Positions 51,412-60,100 of a DNA stretch of 64,000 bases are shown here, in pieces; within the stretch, counting starts at the first letter, position 1; every line of letters begins with the position of its first letter. The notes under the pieces are model-generated. The model was not told the DNA's origin, searched no databases, and worked only from the letters and a program-made list of their open reading frames with translations. This DNA is from Candidatus Saccharibacteria bacterium UBA1235 (GTDB lineage: Bacteria > Patescibacteriota > Saccharimonadia > Saccharimonadales > Saccharimonadaceae): positions 14,984-78,983 of the forward strand of contig DBWP01000014.1 in the NCBI GenBank assembly GCA_002309075.1, given 5' to 3'. The translations under genes were made by a program, and so were the position numbers.

Positions 51412-51965
51412 AAAGTAACCTCACCTTTTATTGTACCAGTTTTATCCCCAGAAGTCACGAAAACAGTTATGTTTATTGTTCCATTCCCTAAATTTGCCGT
51501 CGCAACATTAAAACCTTTACAGGTCGAGGTCGCCGCTGAATCTACGATCTCCGCCGACTCCGTATAAATCTTTTCGCCATTTCTCGAAAGCTCTAATTTA
51601 CATTCTCCGCCTGCCAAATATTGGTCGATATTGATTCTAACCATCAAATTTCCATCATTTACTCCCGCATAAGTAATTACGCCAGAAAGTACCGCTTTTT
51701 CATTCGGATCTTCGCCGTCAAATTTCTCAACCTTGTTTTTATAATTCTCAACCTTATCTTCAGGAATCTCAACCTTGTTTTCAGAATTCTCAACCTTATG
51801 ATTTTCCGATTCTATTTCTGTCGGCTGAATTGTCGTTACGTCATCATTTTCTGTGTCTCCTCCCGACACGGCTTGCCAAATCAAAAATCCACCCAAAATA
51901 CCAAACGCCACCAAAACTAGAATTATTACGTACTTTAAAACATTCTTTCTTTTTCGTCTCGTCAT
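51408..51965 (-). CDS. membrane-anchored hypothetical protein
   Basis: 185 residues. A basic N-terminus (MTRRKRKN), one membrane helix (about residues 10-32), an acidic repeat-like linker (ENSENKVEIPEDKVENYKNK, about 45-80) and a C-terminal beta domain of about 90 residues that may be Ig-like. The start at 51965 overlaps the stop of the LexA-like gene (ATGA), so the two are coupled. It overlaps the LGFP gene by 4 nt. Function unknown; a cell-wall partner of the LGFP protein is a reasonable guess. Confidence 0.7.
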   Translation of the reverse strand: MTRRKRKNVLKYVIILVLVAFGILGGFLIWQAVSGGDTENDDVTTIQPTEIESENHKVENSENKVEIPEDKVENYKNKVEKFDGEDPNEKAVLSGVITYAGVNDGNLMVRINIDQYLAGGECKLELSRNGEKIYTESAEIVDSAATSTCKGFNVATANLGNGTINITVFVTSGDKTGTIKGEVTL

Positions 51966-52279
51966 AAGTTCAAAATCTCCATTGCGCGCGTTAAAATCTC
52001 TTTTTCTTCTTCCGTACAATCCGCCATTTTTAGTTTAAACAATTCAACCGTTTCTTCGTGCTTATAATCCAAAATTTCCAGAGAGCGAGCCGCCCCTTGA
52101 ACCTTTTTTAAAACCCCTTTTTCCACTAAATTATCAATATGCTCAGCTACCGCCGAAACACTAGAAAGCCCAAGCCCAGTTTGAATTTCTCGATACGAAG
52201 GCGAAAATCCACGCTCTTCCGTGAAGTCCTGAATATAGTTTAAAACCGCTAATTGTTTTTTCGTTAATTTAATAGCCAT
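51962..52279 (-). CDS. LexA-type DNA-binding protein without protease domain
   Basis: 105 residues. It matches only the winged-helix N-terminal domain of LexA: LTKKQLAVLNYIQDFTEERG, SPSYREIQTGLGLSSVSAV and the wing region LKKVQGAARSLEIL. The S24 self-cleavage domain of real LexA is missing; the 35-residue tail is acidic and helical. It therefore cannot be controlled by RecA-stimulated autolysis. It may repress its own operon, or the divergent LCP gene. Start at 52279, not 52360, because a TATAAT lies 9 nt upstream and the domain begins there. Confidence 0.8.
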   Translation of the reverse strand: MAIKLTKKQLAVLNYIQDFTEERGFSPSYREIQTGLGLSSVSAVAEHIDNLVEKGVLKKVQGAARSLEILDYKHEETVELFKLKMADCTEEEKEILTRAMEILNL

Positions 52280-52281
52280 TA

Positions 52282-52294
52282 TGCTATAATTATA
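52282..52294. promoter_or_regulatory. overlapping divergent promoters (LexA-like / LCP)
   Basis: TGC-TATAAT on the plus strand (52282-52290) and TATAAT on the minus strand (52289-52294) share the palindrome TATAATTATA, so only one polymerase can bind. The ATGs lie 8-9 nt away on each side. Confidence 0.65.
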
Positions 52295-52298
52295 AATA

Positions 52299-54041
52299 AT
52301 GAAACCAAATAAATCAATCGACGGGCTTGCTACTCGCGACGCTAAAAATTCTGCGTCCAAAACTTTTGTTAAAAAAACACAAGATGAAATAAAAAATCAT
52401 AAGAAAATTTCCGAAGAACATAAAAAAATTTCAGAAAACACAAAAACGCAAAAAGCCACAAACGATCTTATTATTGAAGACTCCCTCGAAATCAAAGTCG
52501 AAGACGATTTATCTTCTGAAAGTTTCAAAAAAGTTTCCGACGACCACGAATCTATGCTTGTTGAGGACTTTCTTTCTCCAGTTGAAGCGTTAAATTTTGA
52601 CGAAAAACCAGAAAAAGAAAAAGCGCCTGAAAAATCTGAAGAACCGAAAAAAGAAGAGAAAAAAGAAAAAAAGAAGGAAGAAAAGAAAGACAAAAAACCT
52701 CACAAAACTCGTAAGATCGTTTTAATTACTATTTTAACTATTCTAATTCTACTTGGCGGCTTCGTTGTTTGGGGTATTTTCTGGGGAAACGATATTATTG
52801 CTAAGATTACTGGCGGACAAGGTAGCGTCTTTGACCTATTTACTTTCACTGAAGAAAATTATGAACCTTTAAAAACCGATGAAAACGGCCGTACTAATAT
52901 CCTCGTTTTCGGAACTAGTGGCTACAATATGGAAGGCGATGAAGGCAACGGCACTCACGCTGGTGCTCAGCTTACCGATTCCATTATGCTAATAAGCCTA
53001 AACCAAGAAACTGGCGATATTGCCATGCTTTCCCTTCCACGTGATCTAAAAGCCTCTCCGACTTGTACCGCAACCGGAAAAATTAACGAAGTTTATTGGT
53101 GCAACGGCGGCGGTGGTGACGCTTCCATGGAAGAAGAAGCGAAAGCCGCAAACGCCCTTATGACAGAAGTTGGATCCATCCTCGGTGTCGATTTTCAATA
53201 TTATGTTCACCTAAACTGGGGTTCTCTTGTACAGATCGTTGATACACTCGGCGGTATCACAATTACCCTCGACGAAGATATTTTAGATTACTACTGGACT
53301 GGCGCTGTATTTGAAGCTGGAAAAGAATATACTATCAATGGCGAACAGGCCCTTGGTCTTGCTCGTGCACGTCATGGTACAACCGGCGGCGATTTCTCTA
53401 GAGGATCTAGTCAGCAAAAAATCTTAATTGGTATTAAGAATAAAATTTTCGAGAAAAATCTTTCTATTCCTGAACTTTTGAGCCTCGCCTCAACGCTCGG
53501 CGATAATCTTCGCACTAATTTCAGCCTCCAGGAAATTAAAACCCTCGCGCATTTCTCTTCTGAATTTGATTTTGATAATATGCGCCAAATATCTCTTTAT
53601 AATCCAGCTGAGAATATTTATTATATGACTACTGGTACCATTAATGAAATCTCCTACGTTCTTCCTTCTGCTGGTGTTGGAAATTATAATGCGATTCAAT
53701 TATACGTAAAAACCCAATTATCCAATGATCCGCGTCTTTACGAGGATGCTAGTATTGTTGTCCTAAATGCCACCGACGAAGCTGGGCTTGCTGCTTCTGT
53801 TCGTGAGTCATTAGAAAACGAAGCTGGCTTTAAAGTCGCCGCGATTGACAACGCCTCAGCTGGAACTTATGACGGAAAATACAATATATATGTCCTAAAC
53901 GATAAAGTTAAAGGAACTGTTGAGATGCTTGAAAAACATTTCGATACCACATCTATCCCTGGCTCTGACTTACCAGAAGGTATTACGAGGGATTATGATA
54001 TCGTTGTAATCTTAGGACCAAGCCCAACAAACGAAGAATAA
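52299..54041 (+). CDS. LytR-CpsA-Psr (LCP) family protein with LytR_C domain
   Basis: 580 residues: a charged, Lys/Glu-rich cytoplasmic N-terminus (1-138), one membrane helix (about 140-162), the LCP domain (about 200-385, with RTNILVFGTSG, LTDSIMLISLNQETGD, MLSLPRDLKA and ARARHGTTGGDFSRGSSQQ containing the catalytic Arg/Asp pattern), then a C-terminal LytR_C domain (about 480-570). LCP enzymes attach undecaprenyl-linked polymers to peptidoglycan. It fits the adjacent glycan locus as the final ligase. Terminator follows. Confidence 0.93.
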   Translation: MKPNKSIDGLATRDAKNSASKTFVKKTQDEIKNHKKISEEHKKISENTKTQKATNDLIIEDSLEIKVEDDLSSESFKKVSDDHESMLVEDFLSPVEALNFDEKPEKEKAPEKSEEPKKEEKKEKKKEEKKDKKPHKTRKIVLITILTILILLGGFVVWGIFWGNDIIAKITGGQGSVFDLFTFTEENYEPLKTDENGRTNILVFGTSGYNMEGDEGNGTHAGAQLTDSIMLISLNQETGDIAMLSLPRDLKASPTCTATGKINEVYWCNGGGGDASMEEEAKAANALMTEVGSILGVDFQYYVHLNWGSLVQIVDTLGGITITLDEDILDYYWTGAVFEAGKEYTINGEQALGLARARHGTTGGDFSRGSSQQKILIGIKNKIFEKNLSIPELLSLASTLGDNLRTNFSLQEIKTLAHFSSEFDFDNMRQISLYNPAENIYYMTTGTINEISYVLPSAGVGNYNAIQLYVKTQLSNDPRLYEDASIVVLNATDEAGLAASVRESLENEAGFKVAAIDNASAGTYDGKYNIYVLNDKVKGTVEMLEKHFDTTSIPGSDLPEGITRDYDIVVILGPSPTNEE

Positions 54042-54072
54042 AAAAATCCCCCTTACGGGGGTTATTTTTTTT
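54041..54072. terminator. bidirectional terminator (LCP / jag)
   Basis: CCCCC-TTAC-GGGGG with A and T runs on either side. Confidence 0.9.
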
Positions 54073-54526
54073 AAATCTTACTCATTATCAACTTTCGCTC
54101 GCGGCCTTCACCTTCAGAATGTGTTTCAATGTCCGAATAGTCTTGCGCCAACTTATGAACCACTCGACGATCCGCTGCGTTTAAATTAAGTTCCATCGGT
54201 TCACCGGTCTCTCTTACCTTTTGAATCCAGCCTTCCGCTTTTTCCGCAATACGATCCGCTCTCTGTCTTTTATAATTTGCAACGTCGACATTCACCCTAG
54301 TCACTTCCGCTTCACGAACCACAAGAGCCATCGAAACAACATGTTGAAGCGCTCTTAAATTATCTGCGTTTCGCCCAATCAAAAGTGAATTAAGCGACGT
54401 AGATGGCACCGAAAGTTGAATCACGTCATCATCAATTGTCGAATATACTGCCACATTAATCCCAAAAAAACTCAGTAGATCTTCTAGATATTTTGCCGCA
54501 AATCTAATTGATTCATCTTTATTCAT
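54071..54526 (-). CDS. jag: Jag/KhpB-type RNA-binding protein
   Basis: 151 residues with a KH domain (about 40-95, including IGRNADNLRALQHVVSMAL) and an R3H domain (about 95-148, MELNLNAADRRVVHKLAQD then HSEGEGRERKLIMSKI). The Jag_N domain present in Firmicutes is absent. Jag is encoded with yidC in most bacteria; it binds RNA and affects cell envelope growth. It lies 3 bp after yidC with a Shine-Dalgarno GGAGATAG, in the rnpA-yidC-jag operon. Confidence 0.93.
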   Translation of the reverse strand: MNKDESIRFAAKYLEDLLSFFGINVAVYSTIDDDVIQLSVPSTSLNSLLIGRNADNLRALQHVVSMALVVREAEVTRVNVDVANYKRQRADRIAEKAEGWIQKVRETGEPMELNLNAADRRVVHKLAQDYSDIETHSEGEGRERKLIMSKI

Positions 54527-54529
54527 TTA

Positions 54530-55642
54530 CTATCTCCTTTTCTTTTTAGTATCACTCGCGGAGATTCTAGTAATTTTCTTTCCTGTTTTTTTATTTTTCA
54601 CCACCTCAGCTTCTTTAATATTTTTAAGCTCTTTTAAGATTGCTTTGTCAGTGTTATCATCCATTTCCTCACGCATCTTACTATAAATAACTTTTTGCTG
54701 GAAAATCGTAATCATATTTGACAAGAAGTAATAGAACGCCAACGCACCATGTAAATTCACCATAATAACGAACATCATTATCGGCATCATTTTGCCCATC
54801 TGTGCCGTCGACATACTAGAAATATCTGCGTCATCAATTTCTTTACCATTTTTCGCATCACGAATTAGGTCACGGAATTTTCGACTCTTTTCGGCCTTAC
54901 CTGTTGGCATCTGCTGTTTAGTTGCAAAATATTGCGCCACACTCGCTGCTATAGCAATCACAAGCATAAACACAGCCGACCAAGAAAATCTCGCCGGGCT
55001 TATCACATCACTCGCTCTTGCATCCATATCAATCGCCCCAAACAATTTTGGATGAAAATCATACTCCGCCTTTTCATCAACCGGAATATTAGCATTATCA
55101 AGATCTTCTAGGTAAATTTTTTGCTTTTGTTCCAAATTCCATATTTCCGAACCTTCATACGCCACAATATCATACGCACGATTCATTAAATTATCTTGCG
55201 GAACCGGCGTCGCAATCACGCGAATTGCCATAAAAATCGCAATAAAAATTGGGAACTGGATAAGAAGCGTCGCAATCGAAGCAAAAGGTTTTACATTATA
55301 CCTTTTATAAAGATCCATTGTTTGTAGAGATTCAAGCTGTTTATTCCCATTACAATTCTTTCGAATCTGCGTAAGCTCCGGTTGAAGTTTTCGCATTAAA
55401 CGAGTCTGCTGTAATTGTTTCTTAGTTAAAGGTAACATTAAAATCTTTACTAGTATTGTAAAGATCACAATCGCAAGACCAAAATCATGTACAAAATTAA
55501 ATATCACGAAAAGAATATTTACGATCGGACGCACAATTATAATATCAATAAAATTAAATAATCCCCCCGCCATAATCGATCCGACAATAAACAATAATAT
55601 AATCCCCCACGTAATAGTTTTTTTCACACTCCAATTTTTCAT
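54530..55642 (-). CDS. yidC: YidC/Oxa1 membrane protein insertase
   Basis: 370 residues. N-terminal membrane helix then the YidC core: PIVNILFVIFNFVHDFGLAI, KQLQQTRLMRKLQPEL, IQFPIFIAIFMAIRVIA and MMPIMMFVIMVNLHGALAFYYFLSNM, five membrane helices in all. The C-terminal tail is Lys-rich, as is usual where the protein binds ribosomes. It inserts membrane proteins with or without SecYEG. Its ATG overlaps the rnpA stop (TAATG). Confidence 0.96.
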   Translation of the reverse strand: MKNWSVKKTITWGIILLFIVGSIMAGGLFNFIDIIIVRPIVNILFVIFNFVHDFGLAIVIFTILVKILMLPLTKKQLQQTRLMRKLQPELTQIRKNCNGNKQLESLQTMDLYKRYNVKPFASIATLLIQFPIFIAIFMAIRVIATPVPQDNLMNRAYDIVAYEGSEIWNLEQKQKIYLEDLDNANIPVDEKAEYDFHPKLFGAIDMDARASDVISPARFSWSAVFMLVIAIAASVAQYFATKQQMPTGKAEKSRKFRDLIRDAKNGKEIDDADISSMSTAQMGKMMPIMMFVIMVNLHGALAFYYFLSNMITIFQQKVIYSKMREEMDDNTDKAILKELKNIKEAEVVKNKKTGKKITRISASDTKKKRR

Positions 55643-55995
55643 TATTTTTTATTATAGCATATCTTAGATTCGTTGACTAGCTTACCTAACATTTTTTCCA
55701 ACTCGGAATACGGCATTGTCATTATCTCTTTTGAAAAAATCACAAAAATATAATCTGTCTCTTTTGGTAAGTATTCAAAATTTCTACGAATTACCTCATA
55801 AACTCGTCGCCTAATCCTATTCCGGCCCACCGCGGTTTTTTCTACTTTTTTAGATACCACCACCGCCACGCGAGTAAACTTTCTTTCATTCGGCACAAAA
55901 ACCAAAGAAGCTTCTTTACTCCTAACAGTCTTCCCTTTCTGATAAACATATCTCACTCCGCCACGCGAGTGAAACCGGTATTTTTTATTTAACAT
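55642..55995 (-). CDS. rnpA: ribonuclease P protein component
   Basis: 117 residues, normal length. The RNR motif appears as KTAVGRNRIRRRVYEVIRRN, and the N-terminal basic region (MLNKKYRFHSRGGVRYVYQK) and the LVFVPNERKFTRVAVVVSKK strand fit the family. It assists RNase P RNA in tRNA 5' processing. It heads the rnpA-yidC-jag operon, downstream of rpmH but separated from it by a terminator, which is uncommon. Confidence 0.94.
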   Translation of the reverse strand: MLNKKYRFHSRGGVRYVYQKGKTVRSKEASLVFVPNERKFTRVAVVVSKKVEKTAVGRNRIRRRVYEVIRRNFEYLPKETDYIFVIFSKEIMTMPYSELEKMLGKLVNESKICYNKK

Positions 55996-56016
55996 AATAT
56001 AATATATAGTATACCA

Positions 56017-56045
56017 TAAAAAATCCCCCTTACGGGGGTTATTTT
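56017..56045 (-). terminator. terminator between rpmH and rnpA
   Basis: The same CCCCC-TTAC-GGGGG hairpin as at 54041, with a T run on the minus strand. It overlaps the last base of the rpmH stop. Confidence 0.88.
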
Positions 56046-56181
56046 ATGCTGCAAGTCTTGCGCGTCCCTTCAAGCGACGACGTGCTAATACTTTTTTACC
56101 ATTAGAGGTTGCATTCCTCTTCATGAAGCCATGTTCAGCTTTACGCTGACGCTTATGTGGCTGATAAGTCCTTTTTGGCAT
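56044..56181 (-). CDS. rpmH: 50S ribosomal protein L34
   Basis: 45 residues, reading [19 protein letters not shown] then [20 protein letters not shown], the canonical L34 sequence. The start has a Shine-Dalgarno AAGGAA and a TATACT element about 50 bp upstream. This is the classic rpmH-dnaA divergent arrangement at the origin. Confidence 0.98.
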   Translation of the reverse strand: MPKRTYQPHKRQRKAEHGFMKRNATSNGKKVLARRRLKGRARLAA

Positions 56182-56406
56182 ATTATTCCTTAATCTTTAA
56201 TTTATTTCAAATACTTGTTATAGTATAGCGCACTTTTCCACATTTTTCAAGATTTTTTCCACAGCTTTATATCGGATAAAACTTTTTTGTGGAAATTTTC
56301 ACCCCTATTCCAAAAAATACATATTATAAAACATTATTTTCACCTAAAAACCTGTGGAAAACTTTCTAAATTCATGGTATACTACTTAACAGTAAGGAGG
56401 TTAAAA
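56182..56406. other. replication origin region (rpmH-dnaA side)
   Basis: 225 bp without a gene. DnaA-box-like TTTTCCACA occurs at 56234-56242, 56255-56263 and (minus strand) 56353-56361, with TGTGGAAA at 56288-56295. The rest is AT-rich. A TGG-TATACT (56375-56383) and AAGGAGG (56394-56400) serve dnaA. This is a probable part of oriC. Confidence 0.8.
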
Positions 56407-57765
56407 GTGTACAACGTCTGGAAAAATGTTTTAGCTGAAGTAGAGCAAAAGGTTTCTGCAGCTAATTTCTCCACCTGGTTCCAGGACACTTCTCTTATTT
56501 CTACTGAAAACGGATCGATTATTGTAGGGGTTAAAAATTCTTTCTACGTTAAACAACTCCGATCTAAATTTATAGATATTATTACTGATTCTTTAATTAA
56601 AAACGGCATTGAAGTTAAAAATATTGATTTTGAAGTACAATCCACTAATAAATCAAAAGTGCGCCCTCGTGAAGTTACACCATTCCCTGATTCTATAAAA
56701 TCTCATACTAAATCTATTAAAAAAACTTTTGAGAGTAAAAGTAATAATAATGGATTAAATTCAAAATATACTCTAGATAGTTTTGTTATTGGCTCAAATA
56801 ACGACGTAGCTGTCGCTGCTGCTAAAAGTATTATTTCTTCTCCAGGAACTCGCTGTAACCCATTTTTCCTTTATGGTGGGCCAGGCCTTGGTAAAACTCA
56901 CCTTGTTCAAGCTATTGGTAATGAGCTCGTAAAAAACAATCCAGATTATAAAATTCTTTATACTCCGGTTTCTCAATTTTATTCAGACTTCATTGATGCA
57001 ATCCAAAACGGTAAAGGAAAAGATTTTAATCGTAAGTTTGAAAAATTAGATTGTCTTATTATTGATGATTTTCAATTTATTGTTGGTAAGGAAAAATCTC
57101 AAGAAGAATTCTTTAATATCTTCAATAACCTCTACCAACTCAATAAACAAATCATCGTAACCTCAGATCGACTCCCTTCCCAAATTAAAACTGTAGACGA
57201 AAGACTTGCTTCTCGTTTAACTATGGGCGGAGCATTCGATCTTCAACTTCCGAAATTCGAAGATAAATGCGCAATTCTCCGCGCTAAAGCCGAACTTATT
57301 GGTGCCGAAATCGAACCAGAAGCTATTGAATATATCGCTGAAAACGTCAACACTAATATTCGTGACCTTGAGGGCGAATTTTCTACTATTCTTTTAATGT
57401 CAGAAGTTCGCGGATTAACTCCTTTAGAGCTTATCCAAAACGGCTCTGCTAATATTAATCATATTAGAAAACCTCGTTTAATCCCTAGTAAACAAATCGT
57501 GGAGAAAGTTGCTAAATATTATGATCTCCCAGTTAAGGAAATGTGTAGTAAATCCCGTGTCGCCCATATAAAAACTGCTCGTCAAGTCGCAATGTATATT
57601 TTGAGTAAAGAATTATCTTTAAGCACCACAAAGATCGCTAATGAAGTTGGCGTAAAAGATCATACCACCGTCATGCATGGAATCAAAAAAATCGAATCCG
57701 ATCTCAAACTTAATTTTACTCTTCGCGATCAAATTGAAGAAATAAAGGAGAAAATTTATGGATAA
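56407..57765 (+). CDS. dnaA: chromosomal replication initiator DnaA
   Basis: 452 residues. Domain I (VYNVWKNVLAEVEQKVSAAN), a linker, then the AAA+ domain with Walker A GGPGLGKTHL (about residue 158), Walker B CLIIDDFQFI and the Arg finger region, and domain IV with the DnaA-box-binding motif VKDHTTVMHGIKKIE. It starts replication at oriC. The GTG at 56407 is chosen because AAGGAGG lies 6 nt upstream; an upstream in-frame extension runs through the origin boxes. Confidence 0.98.
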   Translation: MYNVWKNVLAEVEQKVSAANFSTWFQDTSLISTENGSIIVGVKNSFYVKQLRSKFIDIITDSLIKNGIEVKNIDFEVQSTNKSKVRPREVTPFPDSIKSHTKSIKKTFESKSNNNGLNSKYTLDSFVIGSNNDVAVAAAKSIISSPGTRCNPFFLYGGPGLGKTHLVQAIGNELVKNNPDYKILYTPVSQFYSDFIDAIQNGKGKDFNRKFEKLDCLIIDDFQFIVGKEKSQEEFFNIFNNLYQLNKQIIVTSDRLPSQIKTVDERLASRLTMGGAFDLQLPKFEDKCAILRAKAELIGAEIEPEAIEYIAENVNTNIRDLEGEFSTILLMSEVRGLTPLELIQNGSANINHIRKPRLIPSKQIVEKVAKYYDLPVKEMCSKSRVAHIKTARQVAMYILSKELSLSTTKIANEVGVKDHTTVMHGIKKIESDLKLNFTLRDQIEEIKEKIYG

Positions 57766-58001
57766 TGTGGAAATTATGTGTAAATCTACGTTTAAACCTA
57801 TGTGTATTTTTTCGGAATTTCTTTGTGTAAAACATAAAAAATCATTTTTCTATGTGGATTTCAAAGCTTTCCCACTATCTTTTCCACTTTTACTCACAGA
57901 CTTTTTAACACCCCTCCTACCCCTTAAAAATTATATACTTTTCCACTTTTTCACAGACCCTACTATTACTATTATTAATAAATTAGAAGAAAGGAAATAA
58001 A
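57766..58001. other. replication origin region (dnaA-dnaN side)
   Basis: About 236 bp between dnaA and dnaN hold several DnaA-box-like sites: TGTGGAAA (57766-57773), TGTGGATT (57853-57860), and two similar blocks beginning TTTTCCACTTTT and ending CACAGA (57880-57900 and 57939-57957). An open frame crosses the region but its composition is that of an origin, not a gene. Confidence 0.78.
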
Positions 58002-59102
58002 ATGGAAATAGAAGTAACACAAGACAAACTTAGTAAAGCTCTAAATAACGTTAGTCGTATCGCAATCGGTAAAGTAACCTTACCAGTATTAAATAATGTA
58101 TTAATTAGAGTTGATAATAATAAAGTATCTTTAGTTACTACCAATCTAGATATGGCAGTTATTGATTTTCTACCAGTTTCAGATTCCAAAAACGGAACTG
58201 TAACTGTACCCGCTAAACTTCTAGCGGAATTTGTCTCTAACCTTCCAAAAGGTGAAAAAATTAAAATTTCAGCTAAAGATGCGAAAGTTACTATTTCTAC
58301 AGGAAAATATAAATCAGTTATTAATGGTTCGCCATCTGATGATTTTCCAGAATTACCAGAAATCAATGAGAAGGAAGCGGTAGTCTTTAAAATGGGGATC
58401 GATGAATTTAAGGATGGTATTTCAAGTGTTGCTATCGCTAGCTCAAATGATTTGACTCGCCCAGCCCTTACAGGTATTTATTTTAATACAGATAATAAAA
58501 CTCTTTGTATTGCTGCTACTGATGGATATCGTCTAGCTGAGAAAAAATTAATCAAAAATGTTGAAAGTGAAATTAATGTTATTGTACCAACTTCTTCCAT
58601 GCAAGAAGTTCTTCGTGCTATTAATGAGGATATGGAAGAAATCGAAATTTCATTTAATAATGATTTAGTACGATTTCGTTTGGGTGAAGTTGAGATAATT
58701 TCTAAATTGATTGACGCTAGTTTTCCGGATTATCGCCGATTAATTCCGAAAGACAATGATATTACTGTAGAGTTAGATCGGGAAGAATTGATTCGTGTAA
58801 CGAGGTTAGCGGCCTTATTTGCTAAGAGTGTTAATGGGTCTATTACTTGTGAATCTAAAAAACCAAACACTTTTAGCGTAAAATCAATAGCTAATGAACT
58901 TGGTGAGAATGATTCTTCAATTGAAACAGAAGTAGATGTTGAAGGAAAAATTAGACTTAATTCCCGCTTTTTAATTGATGCATTAAATGCCCTAAATGAT
59001 AAAACTATTACTTTTAACTTTTCTAGTCGTATAGCCCCAGTGATTCTTCGTAACAAAAAGAATCAAGATTATACACATATCGTAATGCCATTAAACTCAT
59101 GA
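58002..59102 (+). CDS. dnaN: DNA polymerase III sliding clamp (beta subunit)
   Basis: 366 residues, full length, three clamp domains (starts MEIEVTQDKLSKALNNVSRI, ends with the NQDYTHIVMPLNS pattern). It tethers polymerase to DNA. Shine-Dalgarno GAAAGGA 5 nt upstream. Its stop overlaps the recF start (ATGA). Confidence 0.96.
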   Translation: MEIEVTQDKLSKALNNVSRIAIGKVTLPVLNNVLIRVDNNKVSLVTTNLDMAVIDFLPVSDSKNGTVTVPAKLLAEFVSNLPKGEKIKISAKDAKVTISTGKYKSVINGSPSDDFPELPEINEKEAVVFKMGIDEFKDGISSVAIASSNDLTRPALTGIYFNTDNKTLCIAATDGYRLAEKKLIKNVESEINVIVPTSSMQEVLRAINEDMEEIEISFNNDLVRFRLGEVEIISKLIDASFPDYRRLIPKDNDITVELDREELIRVTRLAALFAKSVNGSITCESKKPNTFSVKSIANELGENDSSIETEVDVEGKIRLNSRFLIDALNALNDKTITFNFSSRIAPVILRNKKNQDYTHIVMPLNS

Positions 59103-60100
59103 TAATAAAATCAATCTCCCTCACTAATTTTAGAAATCACGACACCTATCGTTTAGATTGTAATAAAGATACTACTTTAATTTTAGGCGAGAATGGATGT
59201 GGTAAAACTTCCGTACTTGAGGCGATCTGTATTTTAACTCGTGGAAAAAGTTTTCGCGCCACTGATCCAGATATCATAAAACGTGGAAAATCTTTTTATC
59301 GTATAGAATTAGAATATAATAATGGCGAAACTCGGATTGCAACCTATGATAATAAAACTAAAACTTTTATTTGTTTTAATAAGAAATCTCGTCGTTTACC
59401 AATAAAAGCTAGGTATCCAGTTGTTTTATTTTTACCATCAGATTTAAATCTTGTAAGTGGTTCACCTTCTCGTCATCGTGATTATTTTGATCATATTTTC
59501 TCTGAATTAAATAATGAATATAACGAAAGCTTATCAAAATATGAAAAAGCCCTACACCAAAGAAATGAGCTTTTAAAAACAGATCAACCGTCTAAAGATT
59601 CGTTATTTTCTTGGAATCTTTTGCTCGCAAGATATGGTACTATTTTAAACAAAAAACGTTACGAATTAATAGAATTAATTAATCAAAACCTAAATTCAGT
59701 CTATCATTCTATTGCCGAAAACAATGATATTATTTCCCTTTCGTATAAAACTGAATTAAAAAATATTTCCGAATCGGAATATTTAAAAGCTCTCGAGCAA
59801 AATCTCACAAAAGATTTATATCTTGGACACACTTCTTTCGGTATCCATCGCGATGATTTCGAATTTATTTTTAATGGAAAAATAGCAAATGGTTCAGCTT
59901 CAAGGGGCGAAACCCGTTCTTTAATTCTTGCTTTGAAATTTGTTGAAGCTAAAATTTTTGAAGAAAAACTCGGTAAAAAACCAATTATTTTGTTAGATGA
60001 TGTTTTTTCGGAGCTAGATAATCCTCGCCGAAAATGTCTCATTGATAATTTTAAAGATAATCAAGTTATTATAACCAGCGTAGAAGAAGTTACTTACTAG
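59099..60100 (+). CDS. recF: recombination protein RecF
   Basis: 333 residues. Walker A GENGCGKTSVLEAI (about residue 30), SMC-like signature SRGETRSLILALKF and Walker B IILLDDVFSELD. It loads RecA at gaps. It overlaps dnaN by 4 nt. Slightly shorter than the usual 350-370 residues because the arm domain is trimmed. It overlaps the convergent gene by 11 nt. Confidence 0.95.
   Translation: MIIKSISLTNFRNHDTYRLDCNKDTTLILGENGCGKTSVLEAICILTRGKSFRATDPDIIKRGKSFYRIELEYNNGETRIATYDNKTKTFICFNKKSRRLPIKARYPVVLFLPSDLNLVSGSPSRHRDYFDHIFSELNNEYNESLSKYEKALHQRNELLKTDQPSKDSLFSWNLLLARYGTILNKKRYELIELINQNLNSVYHSIAENNDIISLSYKTELKNISESEYLKALEQNLTKDLYLGHTSFGIHRDDFEFIFNGKIANGSASRGETRSLILALKFVEAKIFEEKLGKKPIILLDDVFSELDNPRRKCLIDNFKDNQVIITSVEEVTY

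Noticed and set aside
57758..58000. Open frame of 80 codons between dnaA and dnaN
   Set aside because: It overlaps the dnaA stop and runs through repeated DnaA-box-like sites; composition (Phe/Leu/Lys runs from TTTTCCAC repeats) is that of an origin.
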